Shown piece by piece: positions 7,952 through 18,358 of a DNA stretch of 64,000 bases. The DNA is from Streptomyces clavuligerus (lineage in GTDB: Bacteria > Actinomycetota > Actinomycetes > Streptomycetales > Streptomycetaceae), in NCBI RefSeq assembly GCF_005519465.1, contig NZ_CP027858.1:2542001-2606000 (forward strand), read 5' to 3'. The notes below the pieces were generated by a model. It was not told the origin of the DNA. It saw only the letters and a list, made by a program, of their open reading frames with translations, and made no database searches. A program made the translations under genes and the position numbers. How positions within the stretch are numbered: the stretch's first letter is position 1; each line of letters starts with the position of its first letter.

Positions 7952-9606
7952 GACTTTCCTCCTGCGAGGAGCTGCTGCACGGCCGGGTCGGTGAGGCCGA
8001 GGAGGACCGCGGGCCACAGTCCGGCGAGGACGGTGAGGGCGACGAGGGGGGACCAGGCCGCCAGTTCGTACGGGTGAACATCAGCGGGCTCGGCGGGCCC
8101 GGTGGCCGGGGCGGCGCCGGGCACGGCCTGGGCCGGGGTATCGGTGCCGGTGCCGGGCGCGGTCCTCGGTGGCTCCGGGGCGGCGGGGCGGTGGGCGCCC
8201 ATGCAGACCCGGCGGACCACGATCAGCAGATAGGCGGCCGTGAGCAGGGTGCCGAACGCGCCGATCACCATGAAGGTGAGGAACGCGGGGCGGCTCAGCC
8301 CGTCCGCCGGGTCGAAGGCGCCGAACAGGGCGAGCATCTCCCCCCAGAACCCGGCGAGGCCGGGCAGCCCGAGCGAGGCCACGGCGGCGAAGGCGAGCAG
8401 TCCGCCGAGGCGGGGCGCCCGGCCGTAGAGGGCCGCTCCGGCGGCCCCGGCAAGGGTGTCCAGGTCGGCGGTGCCGTAGCGCTCCTTGACCGCGCCGACG
8501 AGGAAGAAGAGCAGGGCTGTGATCAGCCCGTGGGCGATGTTCGCGAACAGCGCTCCGTTGACGCCGGTGGGGGTCATCGTCGCGATACCGAGCAGGACGA
8601 AGCCCATGTGGCCGACGGAGGAGTAGGCGATCAGCCGCTTGAGATCGCCGCCCGCCCCCTCCTTCGCGAGGGCGAGGCAGACGAGGGAGCCGTAGACGAT
8701 GCCGACGACGGCGAACGCCGCCAGATAGGGGGCGAAGGTCTGCATGCCCTCGGGGGCGATGGGGAGCAGAATACGGACAAAACCGTACGTACCCATCTTG
8801 AGCAGAACGCCCGCCAGCAGCACGGAGCCCACGGTCGGAGCGGCGGTGTGGGCATCGGGCAGCCAACTGTGCAGCGGCCACATCGGGGTCTTCACGGCGA
8901 GGCCGATCCCGATCGCCAGAACGGCGACGACCTGCGTGGACGCGGTGAGGCCCCGGCCGTTGTCAGTGGCGAGTGCCACCATGTCGAACGTGCCGCTCTT
9001 CAGCCCGATGAGGAGCAGTCCGAGCAGCATGACCACGGAGCCGAGCAGTGTGTAGAGGATGAACTTCCAGGCGGCGGGGGACCGGCCCGCGCCGCCCCAG
9101 CGCCCGATGAGGAAGTACATCGGGATGAGCACCATCTCGAAGGCGAGGAAGAAGAGCAGCAGATCGAGGACGGCGAAGGTCGCCAGGGTCCCCGATGCCA
9201 GCAGGAGCAGCAGGGCGACGAACGCCTTCGGGGACGGGCCCGTAGGCATCCGGAAGTAGCTGTAGAGCGCGCAGAGGAAGGTCAGCAGCGCCGTCAGGAC
9301 CAGAAGGGGGAGGGAGATGCCGTCGACACCGAGGTGGATACGGACGTCGAGCGCCGGAATCCAGCTGATGTCCGTCGTGGCCTGCATCCTTGACGGATTG
9401 TCGTGGTCGAAGCCGATGACGAGGGCGATGGCGGCGGCGAGCACCGCGCCGGTGACGGTCACCCCGTGGCGCAGCACCGCCTGGTCGGGGTTCTTCCCGC
9501 GCAGGCCCGGCGGGGCGGGCAGCAGCGCGGCCACGGCCCCGAGGAGCGGGCCGACCACGATGAACGCGAGGAGGAACTGCATCACGGACTCGCTGATATC
9601 GATCAC
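7948..9606 (-). CDS. nuoM: NADH-quinone oxidoreductase subunit M, second operon
   Basis: A 552-residue antiporter-like subunit. [21 protein letters not shown] with its essential glutamate, the VKTPMWPLHSWLPDAHTAAP loop and LIAYSSVGHMGFVLLG are all NuoM hallmarks. The chain ends with a long Pro/Thr-rich linker before the last helix. The start is GTG 9606, 3 bases after the nuoL stop; an in-frame ATG at 9582 is an alternative. Confidence 0.95.
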   Translation of the reverse strand: MIDISESVMQFLLAFIVVGPLLGAVAALLPAPPGLRGKNPDQAVLRHGVTVTGAVLAAAIALVIGFDHDNPSRMQATTDISWIPALDVRIHLGVDGISLPLLVLTALLTFLCALYSYFRMPTGPSPKAFVALLLLLASGTLATFAVLDLLLFFLAFEMVLIPMYFLIGRWGGAGRSPAAWKFILYTLLGSVVMLLGLLLIGLKSGTFDMVALATDNGRGLTASTQVVAVLAIGIGLAVKTPMWPLHSWLPDAHTAAPTVGSVLLAGVLLKMGTYGFVRILLPIAPEGMQTFAPYLAAFAVVGIVYGSLVCLALAKEGAGGDLKRLIAYSSVGHMGFVLLGIATMTPTGVNGALFANIAHGLITALLFFLVGAVKERYGTADLDTLAGAAGAALYGRAPRLGGLLAFAAVASLGLPGLAGFWGEMLALFGAFDPADGLSRPAFLTFMVIGAFGTLLTAAYLLIVVRRVCMGAHRPAAPEPPRTAPGTGTDTPAQAVPGAAPATGPAEPADVHPYELAAWSPLVALTVLAGLWPAVLLGLTDPAVQQLLAGGKS

Positions 9607-9609
9607 GGC

Positions 9610-11619
9610 TCACGATCCGGCGTTGACAGTGGACAGGACGACGGCGGCGGCCACCAGGACGGTGGAGCCCGCGAGCAGCCAGCTCAGATAGGTCTGCACA
9701 TTGCCGGTCTGGGCCCGGCGCACCAGACGGCCCAGCCACTGGGTGCCGGTGCCCGCGCCGCGTACATAGGTGTCGACGACCTCGCGGTCGAGGAAGCGCG
9801 CCAGGTCGGCTCCGGCCTGGACCGGGCGGACGAAGAGCGCGTGGTAGACGGCGTCGAGGTGGAAGCCGGACGCGGCGTGGCGGTGCAGCGGGCCCAGGAG
9901 CAGCCGCCCGGGGTCGGCGGGGTCGGGGGCGGAGGCGACGGAGCCGAAGAGGGGGGCGTGGGCCTCGACGGCCTCGGCCTCGACCACGGACGGCGGGGCG
10001 TCCGGGTGGGCGACGGTGGCGGTGGCGGGCAGGGGGTGGCGCGCGCCGTCGCGGGCGCGCAGGGAGCGCCAGGCCCCGTAGGTGAGGAGGCCGCCGGCCA
10101 GTGCCGCGCCGGTGCCGAGGACGGCGGTGGTGAGGGTGGGTTCGAGGGGGTGGCTGTCGAACCAGTCGTCGAGGTAGCCGTAGGTCAGTCCGAGGCCGAG
10201 GGAGGGGATGGCGAGGAGCCAGAGCACACCGGTCATGGCCAGGGGCTCGCGCCCGTGGTCGGGGGCCTCGGGCCCGTGGCCGCGGAAGGCGAGGAGCCAC
10301 AGCCGGGTGGCGTAGGCCGCGGTGAGCAGGGCGGCCAGCAGACCGGCGACGAGGACGGTCCAGCCCGCGCCCTGGGGGGCCGCGGTGGACTCGCCGAGCG
10401 CGGAGTGCTCGGCGGCGACGAGGACGGCTTCCTTGGAGAAGAAGCCGGCGAAGGGGGGAATGGCCGCGAGGGCGAGAAGGGCGACGCCCATCGTCCAGTA
10501 GGCGTCGGGGATACGGCGGGGCAGGCCGCTCATCCGGGACATCGCGGCGAGTGAGTTGGTTCCGGCGGCGTGGATGACCACTCCGGCGGCGAGGAAGAGC
10601 AGGGCCTTGAAGGCTCCGTGGGTGAGGAGGTGGAAGACGGCCGCGCCCCGGTCGGCGACGGCGAGCGCGCCCGCCATGTAGCCGAGCTGGCCGATGGTCG
10701 AGTAGGCGAGGACCCGTTTGATGTCGTCCTGGGCGAGGGCGGCGAGGCCGGAGCCGACCATTGTGACGGCGGCCATGACGGCGAGGACGGTCAGCGCGGC
10801 CGGGGAGGCGGCGAAGACGGGAAGGAGACGGGCGACGAAGTAGATACCGGCGGCCACCATGGTCGCGGCGTGGATCAGTGCCGAGACGGGGGTGGGGCCC
10901 GCCATCGCGTCGGGGAGCCAGGTGTGCAGCGGGAACTGGGCCGACTTGCCCGCGACCCCGGCGAGCAGCAGCAGGGCGACCAGGGTCGGGTGGTCGATGC
11001 GGCCTTCCGCGACGGCGTTCAGGACCCCGGTGATCCGGAAGGTTCCGGCGTCGGTGGCCAGGGCGAAGAGGCCGATCAGAAAGGGGACGTCGCCGAGCTT
11101 GGTGACCAGGAACGCCTTGAGGGAGGCGGCACGCGCCTCGGGCGTCTCCCAGTAGTGCCCCACCAGGAAGTAGGAGCAGATGCCCATGATCTCCCAGCCC
11201 ACCAGGAGCACCATCAGATCGCCGGAGTAGACGACGAGCAGCATGGCGGCGGTGAAGAGGGAGACGAGGGCCGCGTAGGAGGGGTAGCGGGGGTCGTCCC
11301 GCAGATAGGCGGTGGAGTAGATCTGCACACAGGACGCGACGAGTCCGACGAGGACGGCGACCAGGGCGGCGAGGCCGTCGATGTGCAGGGCGAGGTCGAT
11401 GAGGACCGAGCCGGTCGGCGTGAGCCGGGTGGCGGCGTCGATGGTCCCGTCCCCGCCCTGGCGCACGGCGACGACGACCGCGAGGACGGCCGAGGCCAGC
11501 GTGGGCACGATGGCGAGCGGGCGCACGAAGCCGGGGGCGGTACGGCCGGTGAGCAGTCCGGCGGCCGCGCCCAGGAAGGGCAGGAGGGGGACGAGGACGG
11601 CGAGGGTCGTGGTGGTCAC
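9610..11619 (-). CDS. nuoL: NADH-quinone oxidoreductase subunit L, second operon
   Basis: A 669-residue antiporter-like subunit that carries the lateral HL helix at the C-terminus. [35 protein letters not shown] is split over about residues 225-260 and gives the conserved pumping and histidine residues; [12 protein letters not shown] follows. The Asp/Pro-rich insert [15 protein letters not shown] lies before the amphipathic HL region. GTG 11619 overlaps the nuoK stop (GTGA). Confidence 0.95.
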   Translation of the reverse strand: MTTTTLAVLVPLLPFLGAAAGLLTGRTAPGFVRPLAIVPTLASAVLAVVVAVRQGGDGTIDAATRLTPTGSVLIDLALHIDGLAALVAVLVGLVASCVQIYSTAYLRDDPRYPSYAALVSLFTAAMLLVVYSGDLMVLLVGWEIMGICSYFLVGHYWETPEARAASLKAFLVTKLGDVPFLIGLFALATDAGTFRITGVLNAVAEGRIDHPTLVALLLLAGVAGKSAQFPLHTWLPDAMAGPTPVSALIHAATMVAAGIYFVARLLPVFAASPAALTVLAVMAAVTMVGSGLAALAQDDIKRVLAYSTIGQLGYMAGALAVADRGAAVFHLLTHGAFKALLFLAAGVVIHAAGTNSLAAMSRMSGLPRRIPDAYWTMGVALLALAAIPPFAGFFSKEAVLVAAEHSALGESTAAPQGAGWTVLVAGLLAALLTAAYATRLWLLAFRGHGPEAPDHGREPLAMTGVLWLLAIPSLGLGLTYGYLDDWFDSHPLEPTLTTAVLGTGAALAGGLLTYGAWRSLRARDGARHPLPATATVAHPDAPPSVVEAEAVEAHAPLFGSVASAPDPADPGRLLLGPLHRHAASGFHLDAVYHALFVRPVQAGADLARFLDREVVDTYVRGAGTGTQWLGRLVRRAQTGNVQTYLSWLLAGSTVLVAAAVVLSTVNAGS

Positions 11620-12005
11620 GCGGGGGCCTCAGTCTTCTGCGTCCGCTGTGCCGGGGCGGTCGCGCCGGGGTCGTCGGGGGTGCCGTCCGGGCCGTCGGGG
11701 CGCTCCGCGGTGTCCCGGAGCCGGTCGATGTCCGAGGTGCCGCGGTTGCGGTAGACCATCAGGACGATCGAGAGGCCGATGCCGATCTCGGCGGCGGCGA
11801 TGGCGATGGTGAAGAGGGTGAGCGCCTGGCCGGAGTGGAGGGCGTCGCGGAGCCAGACGTCGAAGGCGACGAGGTTGAGATTGACGGCGTTGAGCATCAG
11901 CTCGACGGACATCAGGACGAGGATCGCGTTGCGCCGGGCGAGCACACCGTACAGGCCGGTGCAGAAGAGGAGGACGCTGAGCACGGCGGGGTAGGCGAGG
12001 TGCAT
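11616..12005 (-). CDS. nuoK: NADH-quinone oxidoreductase subunit K, second operon
   Basis: This small membrane subunit has three helices and the conserved glutamates of the E-channel ([17 protein letters not shown] near residues 33-48; [13 protein letters not shown] near 70-82). It has 129 residues, about 30 more than typical NuoK because of a hydrophilic Asp/Pro-rich C-terminal tail. ATG 12005 shares one base with the nuoJ stop (TGATG). Confidence 0.95.
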   Translation of the reverse strand: MHLAYPAVLSVLLFCTGLYGVLARRNAILVLMSVELMLNAVNLNLVAFDVWLRDALHSGQALTLFTIAIAAAEIGIGLSIVLMVYRNRGTSDIDRLRDTAERPDGPDGTPDDPGATAPAQRTQKTEAPA

Positions 12006-12661
12006 CAGCGGTCTCCCTCGGGGGCGGCGGCGCGGGGGCCGTTCCCGGTCCGGGGGCCGTTCCCCGGCAAGGCGTCGTTCCCCGACGGGGTGTCGGCCTC
12101 GGCCCGGGTGTCGGCCTCGGCCTGTTTGCGGGAGAGGACGATCGCGCCGACGAGGGCGGCGAGCAGCAGGACGGACAGTGCCTCGAAGGGCAGTACCCAG
12201 TGCCGGAAGAGGATGGAGCCGGTGACCTCGGTGGAGCCCTGGACGGGGCCGTCGAGGTCGATCCAGGTGGTGCGGAAGGCGTCGACGACCACCCAGACCA
12301 GGGCGGTCGCGGCGGTCAGGGCGACGGCGAGGGCGACCCACCGGTTGCCGGAGTCGGCGTCCGGGGAGCGGCCGATGGGTGCTCTGGTGAGCATGAGTCC
12401 GAAGAGGAGGATGACCACGACGGAACCGACGTAGATCAGTACCTGGACCCAGGCGATGAACTCCGCCGTGAGCAGGAGGTACTCGACGGCGAGCCCGCCG
12501 AGCGCCACGACCAGCCAGAGCGCGGCGTGCACGAGCTGGCGGGTGGTGACCGTCAGGACGGCCGCGCCGAAGGTGACGAGGCCGACGAGGAGGAAGACGA
12601 TCTCGACGCCGGTCGGGGAGAGGAAGCCCGGGGTGTCGGCGGCGAGGAACACGGGGGTCAT
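12005..12661 (-). CDS. nuoJ: NADH-quinone oxidoreductase subunit J, second operon
   Basis: A 218-residue membrane subunit with five helices, including [21 protein letters not shown], the pi-bulge helix typical of NuoJ (split here at about residues 70-90). The last ~35 residues are hydrophilic with short repeats ([22 protein letters not shown]). ATG 12661 overlaps the nuoI stop by 4 bases (ATGA). Confidence 0.95.
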   Translation of the reverse strand: MTPVFLAADTPGFLSPTGVEIVFLLVGLVTFGAAVLTVTTRQLVHAALWLVVALGGLAVEYLLLTAEFIAWVQVLIYVGSVVVILLFGLMLTRAPIGRSPDADSGNRWVALAVALTAATALVWVVVDAFRTTWIDLDGPVQGSTEVTGSILFRHWVLPFEALSVLLLAALVGAIVLSRKQAEADTRAEADTPSGNDALPGNGPRTGNGPRAAAPEGDR

Positions 12662-13296
12662 GCGGGGCCCTCCTCGGCGGCCTGGCCGTCGGCTCCGGCG
12701 GCCCGGTCCTCAGCATCGGCACCAGCCTCTGCCGCGGCTTCGGCCGCGGCTTCGGCTTCGGCTTCGGCTTCGGCTTCGGCGGCGAGCTTGTCGGCGGCCT
12801 TGCGGGCGGCGGCGATCTCCTTCGGCTCCTCGGCGGCGGGGTCGAGCGCGGGCGGCGCGGGCACCGTCCACATCCACTCGCGGAGCTTGTCGCGTTCATG
12901 GGTGAGTTCGCGGATGTCCGTCTCCGCGTACTCGAACTCGGGCGACCAGAAGAGCGCGTCGAAAGGACAGACCTCGATGCAGATACCGCAGTACATGCAG
13001 AGCGAGAAGTCGATCGCGAACCGGTCGAGGACATTGCGGCTGCGCTCGCGGCCACCGGGGGCGGCGGCCGGGACCGTCTCCTTGTGGGAGTCGATATAGA
13101 TGCACCAGTCGGGGCACTCACGGGCGCAGAGCATGCAGACCGTGCAGTTCTCCTCGAACAGGCCGATCACCCCGCGGGTGCGGGGCGGGAGGTCGGGCTG
13201 TACGTCCGGGTACTGCGCGGTGACGGTCTTCCGCGTCATCGTGCGCAGGGTGACCGCCAGGCCCTTGGCCAGTCCGGAGCCGGGAATGGGAGCCAT
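12658..13296 (-). CDS. nuoI: NADH-quinone oxidoreductase subunit I (two 4Fe-4S), second operon
   Basis: A ferredoxin-like subunit of the peripheral arm holding clusters N6a and N6b. Two CxxCxxCxxxCP motifs are visible: [12 protein letters not shown] and [12 protein letters not shown]. It has 212 residues, of which the last ~50 are an Ala/Glu-rich tail encoded partly by a hexanucleotide repeat (12748-12780). ATG 13296 lies 2 bases after the nuoH stop. In this operon NuoI is a likely last iron-sulfur relay before NuoB, since NuoE, F and G are missing. Confidence 0.95.
   Translation of the reverse strand: MAPIPGSGLAKGLAVTLRTMTRKTVTAQYPDVQPDLPPRTRGVIGLFEENCTVCMLCARECPDWCIYIDSHKETVPAAAPGGRERSRNVLDRFAIDFSLCMYCGICIEVCPFDALFWSPEFEYAETDIRELTHERDKLREWMWTVPAPPALDPAAEEPKEIAAARKAADKLAAEAEAEAEAEAAAEAAAEAGADAEDRAAGADGQAAEEGPA
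12748..12780. repeat. Hexanucleotide microsatellite inside nuoI
   Basis: Five perfect GGCTTC units plus a partial sixth, read on the coding strand as alternating Ala-Glu codons in the NuoI C-terminal tail. Unit loss or gain would keep the frame and only change tail length. Confidence 0.9.
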
Positions 13297-13298
13297 GA

Positions 13299-14264
13299 TC
13301 AGGAAGTCACCACCTTCACGACGCCGGTGAGGGCGATCTGGGCGAGAGCGAGCGGGACCAGGACGGTCCAGGCGAGTTTCTGCAACTGGTCCTCGCGCAT
13401 CCGCGGGTAGGTCACCCGCAGCCAGATGACGACGAAGGCGAGCGCGGCCGCCTTGAGCAGGGTCCACAGCCAGCCGAGGCCCTCGGCGCCCCAGGGGCCG
13501 TGCCAGCCGCCGAGGAAGAGGACGGTGGTCAGACCGCAGAGCACGACGATGCCCGCGTACTCGGCGAGCAGGAAGAGCGCGAAGCGCAGTCCGGTGTACT
13601 CGGTGTACGCGCCGAAGATGATCTCGGAGTCGGCGACCGGCATGTCGAAGGGCGGGCGCTGGAGCTCGGCGAGGCCCGCGACGAAGAAGACGACGGCCCC
13701 CGTGAGCTGCCAGGGAATCCACCACCACGCGAAGGCGTCCAGGATGCCGGGGAGGGAGACCGTGCCCGCCGCCATGGCGACCGAGGCCGCGGCGAGCAGC
13801 ATCGGCAGCTCGTACGCGAGGAGCTGGGCGGCGGTGCGCAAGCCGCCGAGCAGGGAGAACTTGTTCGCGGACGCCCAGCCCGCCATGAGCGAGCCGAGTA
13901 CTCCGGCGCCCATGACGGCGAGGACGAAGAAGATCCCCGCGTCGACGATCTGGCCGACCGCGCCACCGGGCCCGATCGGGATGGCGACGAGGACGAGGAG
14001 ATAGGGGAGCAGGGCGACGGCGGGGGCGAGCTGGAAGACCCGGCGGTCGGCGTTGGCCGGGACCACGTCCTCCTTCTGCGCGAACTTCACCCCGTCGGCG
14101 ACGAGCTGGGCCCAGCCGTGGAAGCCGCCCGCGTACATGGGGCCGAGGCGCCCCTGCATATGGGCCATCACCTTGTGCTCCGTCTGCCCGACGACGAGCG
14201 GGAGGACGAGAAAGGCGACGAAGACGGCGAGGAGCCGGAGGGCGACGTCGAGAGCGTCGTTCAC
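13299..14264 (-). CDS. nuoH: NADH-quinone oxidoreductase subunit H, second operon
   Basis: This membrane subunit forms much of the quinone chamber. It has 321 residues and about eight helices. Family motifs: [49 protein letters not shown], and [21 protein letters not shown] in the quinone-site loop. GTG 14264 overlaps the nuoC stop (GTGA). It lacks the ~130-residue C-terminal extension present in NuoH of the main operon. Confidence 0.96.
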   Translation of the reverse strand: MNDALDVALRLLAVFVAFLVLPLVVGQTEHKVMAHMQGRLGPMYAGGFHGWAQLVADGVKFAQKEDVVPANADRRVFQLAPAVALLPYLLVLVAIPIGPGGAVGQIVDAGIFFVLAVMGAGVLGSLMAGWASANKFSLLGGLRTAAQLLAYELPMLLAAASVAMAAGTVSLPGILDAFAWWWIPWQLTGAVVFFVAGLAELQRPPFDMPVADSEIIFGAYTEYTGLRFALFLLAEYAGIVVLCGLTTVLFLGGWHGPWGAEGLGWLWTLLKAAALAFVVIWLRVTYPRMREDQLQKLAWTVLVPLALAQIALTGVVKVVTS

Positions 14265-15502
14265 GCGGGGTCGCCTCCGGCGGGGTCGTGGTGGTAGGGG
14301 CTCTGCGGGTCCTGCGCGCCGTCGCCCGCCTGGCCGTCGCTCCGACCGCGCGGGCCGCCCCGGCCGTCGGGCCGGGACGCGGTGGGGCCGGCCGCGTCGG
14401 CGGACTCGGCCGCGTCGGTGGGCTCGGCGGGCTCCGTCGACTCGGCGGGCTCCGCCGGAGCGTCGGCGGACCTGGTCGGCTCGGCGGGGCCCGGCTCCTG
14501 CGGGGGCTCGCCGGACGGGGGCTCGGGCTCCGCCGGAGCGGCGGGGCCGGTCCGATCGGGCCCGGTCGGCTCGGCCGGGTCGGTGGGGTCGGGGTGGAGC
14601 TTGTCCTGGGTGTCGAAGGCGGGGCGCGCGTGGTGCCACGGGGCGTCCGAGGGGCGGGACGACGGGCGCGGCTGTGTCTCGGGCGCGGGCGCCTGGCCGG
14701 CGGAACCGTCGGCCGCGCTGCGCGTACGGCGCGGGGCGGTCGTTCCGGCGGCGGGCTGGCTCGCCGAACCCTCGGCCGCGCTGCGGGTACGACGGGGCGG
14801 AGCCGCAGCCTCGGGTGCCTGGCTCGCGGAGCCCTCGCTCGCGGTGCGGGTGCGGCGGGCGGGGCGGTCCGGGGTGGCGCCGGGGGCGGTGCGGGGGGTT
14901 CGGGGAGTGCGGGCGGGGGCGGCGGGCAGTTGGCCTTTGAGGGGGCCCCACTCGTTGGGGTCGGGGACGCCGGGCGGGAGCATCTGGCGGCGCTTGGGGC
15001 CGCCGTGCTCCGACTCCCCCGGCTCCTTCGCCCCGGGCCACGCCTTGGCGACGCGGGCCGCCAGCACGAAGTCCTTGCGCAGCGGATGGCCCTCGAAACC
15101 CTCGGGCAGCAGCAGCGGCACCAGATGGGGGTGGCCGGTGAAGCCGACGCCGAACATCTCATGGGTCTCGCGCTCGTGCCAGCCCGCGCCCGCGTAGACG
15201 CCGACGGCGGTCGGGAGCACGGCCGCCTCGTGCGGGACCGTCGTCCGGAGCAGCAGCCTCCGTACCCGGCCGCCCTCCAGCGAGACGACATGGGCGCAGA
15301 CCCGGAAGCCGGTGCCGGGCTCGTCGACCGCGCTGAGCCAGTCGAAGTAGGTGCAGCCGAGCCGGTCCCGGGCGGTGGTCAGCGCGCTGATCCAGGCGTC
15401 CGCGGGGACATCGACGGTGAGCAGGTCGTAGGCGTGCTCGGCGGTGGCGTCCGGTCCGAAGACCTCGGTGACGGAGTCGGGGAGACCGTCGTACGCGTTC
15501 AC
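14261..15502 (-). CDS. nuoC: NADH-quinone oxidoreductase subunit C with long disordered tail, second operon
   Basis: Residues 1-190 form the 30-kDa NuoC domain. The signature [17 protein letters not shown], then [23 protein letters not shown], is seen near residues 105-148. The remaining ~215 residues are an Ala/Pro/Glu-rich tail with imperfect repeats of the form [13 protein letters not shown]. There is no NuoD domain in the tail and no separate nuoD in the operon; the next gene is nuoH. ATG 15502 overlaps the nuoB stop (ATGA). Confidence 0.93.
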   Translation of the reverse strand: MNAYDGLPDSVTEVFGPDATAEHAYDLLTVDVPADAWISALTTARDRLGCTYFDWLSAVDEPGTGFRVCAHVVSLEGGRVRRLLLRTTVPHEAAVLPTAVGVYAGAGWHERETHEMFGVGFTGHPHLVPLLLPEGFEGHPLRKDFVLAARVAKAWPGAKEPGESEHGGPKRRQMLPPGVPDPNEWGPLKGQLPAAPARTPRTPRTAPGATPDRPARRTRTASEGSASQAPEAAAPPRRTRSAAEGSASQPAAGTTAPRRTRSAADGSAGQAPAPETQPRPSSRPSDAPWHHARPAFDTQDKLHPDPTDPAEPTGPDRTGPAAPAEPEPPSGEPPQEPGPAEPTRSADAPAEPAESTEPAEPTDAAESADAAGPTASRPDGRGGPRGRSDGQAGDGAQDPQSPYHHDPAGGDPA

Positions 15503-16218
15503 TTCCCGTCCCCCTTCTCCGGCTTCCCCGGCTGCTCCGGCCCCCCGGCGGGCGCGCCGGACGGCGGTGGGGGCGGGGTGACCAGCCCGCTGCGGAGCTG
15601 GTCCGCCGAGGCCCGCCCGCCGCTGCCGTAGCGCTCGCCGAGCGATTCGCGGGCGATCTTCTCCTGGAGCTTGAGGATGCCCTGGAGCAGCGCCTCGGGC
15701 CGGGGCGGGCAGCCCGGTACATAGACGTCGACGGGGATGATCTGGTCGACGCCCTTGGTCACGGAGTACGAGTCCCAGTAGGGCCCGCCGCAGTTGGAGC
15801 AGGCACCGAAGGAGATGACGTACTTGGGCTCGGGCATCTGCTCGTACAGCCGTTTGACGGCGGGGGCCATCTTGTCGGTGACCGTTCCCGAGACGATCAT
15901 CAGATCGGCCTGGCGCGGCCCCGGGGCGAAGGGGATGACCCCGAGCCGGATGAAGTCGTGGCGGGCCATCGAGGCGGCGATGAACTCGATGGCGCAGCAG
16001 GCCAGACCGAAGTTGAAGACCCAGAGGCTGTAGCGGCGGCCCCAGTTCAGGACGACCTTCATGGGCTCGGGGGCGAGCCGGGAGAGCACACCGAGCCGCT
16101 GGGGCTCCGGCAGCGGAACCGGCCCGGCGCCGGAAACCGGACCGGCGCCCGGGGTCTGCCCGGTGCCCGGCACCGGGCCGGACCCCCCGGAGGCGGCGGA
16201 GGCGGGGGTCACGTCCAT
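15499..16218 (-). CDS. nuoB: NADH-quinone oxidoreductase subunit B (N2 cluster), second operon
   Basis: Holds the terminal 4Fe-4S cluster N2. All four ligands are visible: Cys74-Cys75 (GLACCAIEF), Cys140 (FGACSNCGG) and Cys170 (VPGCPPRPE). It has 239 residues; a Pro/Gly-rich N-terminal leader of about 40 residues and a Pro-rich C-terminal tail are additions to the usual ~180-residue core. ATG 16218 is used; GTG 16212 would give the GTGA overlap with nuoA seen elsewhere in the operon. Confidence 0.95.
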   Translation of the reverse strand: MDVTPASAASGGSGPVPGTGQTPGAGPVSGAGPVPLPEPQRLGVLSRLAPEPMKVVLNWGRRYSLWVFNFGLACCAIEFIAASMARHDFIRLGVIPFAPGPRQADLMIVSGTVTDKMAPAVKRLYEQMPEPKYVISFGACSNCGGPYWDSYSVTKGVDQIIPVDVYVPGCPPRPEALLQGILKLQEKIARESLGERYGSGGRASADQLRSGLVTPPPPPSGAPAGGPEQPGKPEKGDGK

Positions 16219-16682
16219 GCCAGGACGCCCTTCTTCCATGCGTAGAGCAGTCCCACGGCCAGGAAGCCGAGGAAGATGAACATCTCCACGAGCGTCGTCG
16301 CCCCGTACCCCGGCGCCGCGAACACGGTCGCCCAGGGGAAGAGGAAGATCGAGTCCACCGCGAAGATCACATACAGAAAGGCATAGACGTAATAACGGAC
16401 CTGGGTGTGCGCCCAGCCCTCGCCGACCGGGTCCACTCCGCACTCATAGGTGAGCAGTTTCTCCGGCGTGGGCACGACGGGCCGCAGCAGCCGCCCGGCG
16501 CCGAAGGCCACCATCACGAAGAGGACCCCGACGACCGCGAGCAGTCCGACGACCGTATAGCTGTCGAAATACGCGGCAGCCGCGGCGTATCCGCCGCCCC
16601 CGCCGCCGGTACCGGCGTACTGGACATACCCGGCATGATCGGCGCGTTCCGCCGCGAGCACGGCCACGGTCGGTTCCGGCAC
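16209..16682 (-). CDS. nuoA: NADH-quinone oxidoreductase subunit A, second operon
   Basis: A three-helix membrane subunit, 157 residues, with the NuoA signature [16 protein letters not shown] followed by [21 protein letters not shown]. The first ~40 residues are an unusual soluble leader with a poly-Gly/poly-Ala stretch. GTG 16682 is preceded by a GAGGGG ribosome site. First gene of the 10-gene operon nuoABCHIJKLMN, divergent from the kinase genes across a 282-bp gap. Confidence 0.93.
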   Translation of the reverse strand: MPEPTVAVLAAERADHAGYVQYAGTGGGGGGYAAAAAYFDSYTVVGLLAVVGVLFVMVAFGAGRLLRPVVPTPEKLLTYECGVDPVGEGWAHTQVRYYVYAFLYVIFAVDSIFLFPWATVFAAPGYGATTLVEMFIFLGFLAVGLLYAWKKGVLAWT

Positions 16683-16726
16683 GTCCGCCCCTCGCTCCCT
16701 GACCTCGTCGGCCTCATGGACCTCAT

Positions 16727-16785
16727 GGATCGCCGTTCCAGCTCACTGTCACGGCTCACCGCCACGGATCGCCGTTCCAGCTCAC
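16727..16785. repeat. 20-bp direct repeat in the nuoA/kinase intergenic region
   Basis: The 20-mer GGATCGCCGTTCCAGCTCAC occurs at 16727-16746 and again, identical, at 16766-16785. The starts are 39 bp apart. It lies upstream of the second nuoA and could be a regulator site or a small duplication. The shorter CCTCATGGA is also duplicated just before it, at about 16712-16729. Confidence 0.85.
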
Positions 16786-16964
16786 CGGGGCGGCGGATCT
16801 CCTGGCGGCCTGTTCGGCGATCCTTTTCCGTACGGACGGGAGTCTAGGCCCTGCTAAAGGCACGGTAAGCAGTCGCGTCGGCCTTCTGGTGGGGATATCC
16901 CCACTACGCCTCACCCGAGCCACCCCATGGCGCGCGTGGGCGTCCGCCGTGCACTGTGTCCCAT

Positions 16965-18245
16965 ATGACCGTGAGCAGCACCGCATCCGACTCCATGGAA
17001 CGAGTCACCGAGGACGGCCGTCGCCCCGCCTCCGCCCCCGCGCCCTCCCCCGGCGGGGACCGCACGACGGGAAACGATCGGCCGCCCGCGCCGCGCTGGG
17101 CGTATGACGCCCACACCTGGAAGGAAATCGCGCATCTGCTGATCAATCTGCCCATGGCACTGATCGGTTTTGTTTACGCGACGTTCACAGTCTTTGTGGG
17201 CGCGGGCCTGTCGGTCACGGTCATCGCCCTGCCCACGCTGGCGTTCGGGCTGGTCGGGGCACGGCTGCTCGGCAAGGCGGAGCGGGCCCGGGCACGGGTG
17301 CTGCTGGGGGTGCGGATCGACGAGCCGAGCCCTCCGCACCGCGGCGGCCGGGGCGCGGACGGGTTCGTCGGATGGCTGCTCGCGACCCTCAAGGACCCGG
17401 TCGGCTGGCGGACGGTGCTGTACTGCGTGATCCGGCTGCCGTGGGGCGTGGTCTCCTTCGCCGTGGTGACGGCGGGGTTCTTTCTCCTCTGGCCCGCCCT
17501 GGCGTTCGTCGTCCGCGGTCTGGCCAACGCGGACCGGGCCATGGTCAGGGGTCTGCTCTCGCCGTCGGACGAGCTGGAGCGGCGGATCGCCGAGCTGGAG
17601 TCGGATCGGGGGGTGGTCGTCGACACCGCCGCCGCCGACCTCCGCCGCATCGAACGCGACCTCCACGACGGAGCACAGGCCCGCCTCGTCGCCCTCGCCA
17701 TGGGACTCGGACTCGCCAAAGAAAAACTCCACGAAGACCCCGACACCGCCGCCGCCATGGTCGACGAAGCCCACGGCGAAGTGAAACTCGCCCTCCAGGA
17801 ACTCCGCGACCTCGCCCGAGGCATCCACCCCGCCGTCCTCACCGACCGAGGACTCGACGCCGCCCTCTCCGCCCTCGCCGCCCGCTGCACCGCCCCCGTC
17901 CACGTCTCCGTCGACCTCACCCAACGACCCGCCGAAGCCATCGAAGGCATCGCCTACTTCACCGTCTCCGAACTCCTCCAGAACATCAGCAAACACGCCC
18001 ACGCCACCCACGCCACCGTCGACGTCTGGCACACCGACAACCGCCTCCTCCTCCAAGTCACCGACAACGGACACGGCGGAGCCACCCTCCACCACGGCAC
18101 CGGACTCACCGGCCTCGCCGAACGCCTCGACGCCGTCGACGGACTGCTGTCCCTGGATTCGCCCCCGGGGGGACCGACCACCGTCACCGCCGAGCTGCCG
18201 TGGCGGGACCGGGCCGCCGGGCGCGGCGCCGCCCCGCAGCGCTGA
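16965..18245 (+). CDS. Sensor histidine kinase (copy 1 of twin pair)
   Basis: Membrane sensor kinase. An N-terminal 'Sensor' domain of the actinobacterial type (two paired hydrophobic segments near residues 50-90 and 140-185) is followed by a HisKA_3 helix, ERDLHDGAQARLVA with phospho-acceptor His at about residue 234, and a HATPase (NISKHAHATHATVDVW, DNGHGG, GTGLTGLAERL). ATG 16965 is preferred; GTG 16956 is possible. Bases 17591-18145 are identical to the downstream kinase. After 18145 the codon style reverts abruptly, so this copy looks like the recipient of a conversion event. Confidence 0.93.
   Translation: MTVSSTASDSMERVTEDGRRPASAPAPSPGGDRTTGNDRPPAPRWAYDAHTWKEIAHLLINLPMALIGFVYATFTVFVGAGLSVTVIALPTLAFGLVGARLLGKAERARARVLLGVRIDEPSPPHRGGRGADGFVGWLLATLKDPVGWRTVLYCVIRLPWGVVSFAVVTAGFFLLWPALAFVVRGLANADRAMVRGLLSPSDELERRIAELESDRGVVVDTAAADLRRIERDLHDGAQARLVALAMGLGLAKEKLHEDPDTAAAMVDEAHGEVKLALQELRDLARGIHPAVLTDRGLDAALSALAARCTAPVHVSVDLTQRPAEAIEGIAYFTVSELLQNISKHAHATHATVDVWHTDNRLLLQVTDNGHGGATLHHGTGLTGLAERLDAVDGLLSLDSPPGGPTTVTAELPWRDRAAGRGAAPQR
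17591..18145 (+). repeat. 555-bp identical segment, copy in first kinase
   Basis: By eye this segment is base-for-base identical to 19108-19662 (offset 1517 bp, so the frame is kept in both genes). It covers the linker, the phospho-acceptor helix and most of the ATPase domain. Identity ends sharply on both sides; flanking kinase sequence differs even at synonymous sites. Confidence 0.9.
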
Positions 18246-18358
18246 GCACCCCCGGGTCCCCAACCCCACCCCGGGGCCCAGGGTGGGGAAAACCCCCGGT
18301 CCGGGACGCCGACCCGCCGCATGGTGCGGCCCGCGCCCCCCGGAGCACCCTTGATCCC

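Noticed and set aside
14261..14940. Possible NuoD domain hidden in the NuoC2 C-terminal tail
   Set aside because: The tail is Ala/Pro/Glu-rich with short repeats; none of the NuoD motifs (for example GPQHPSTHG) is there.
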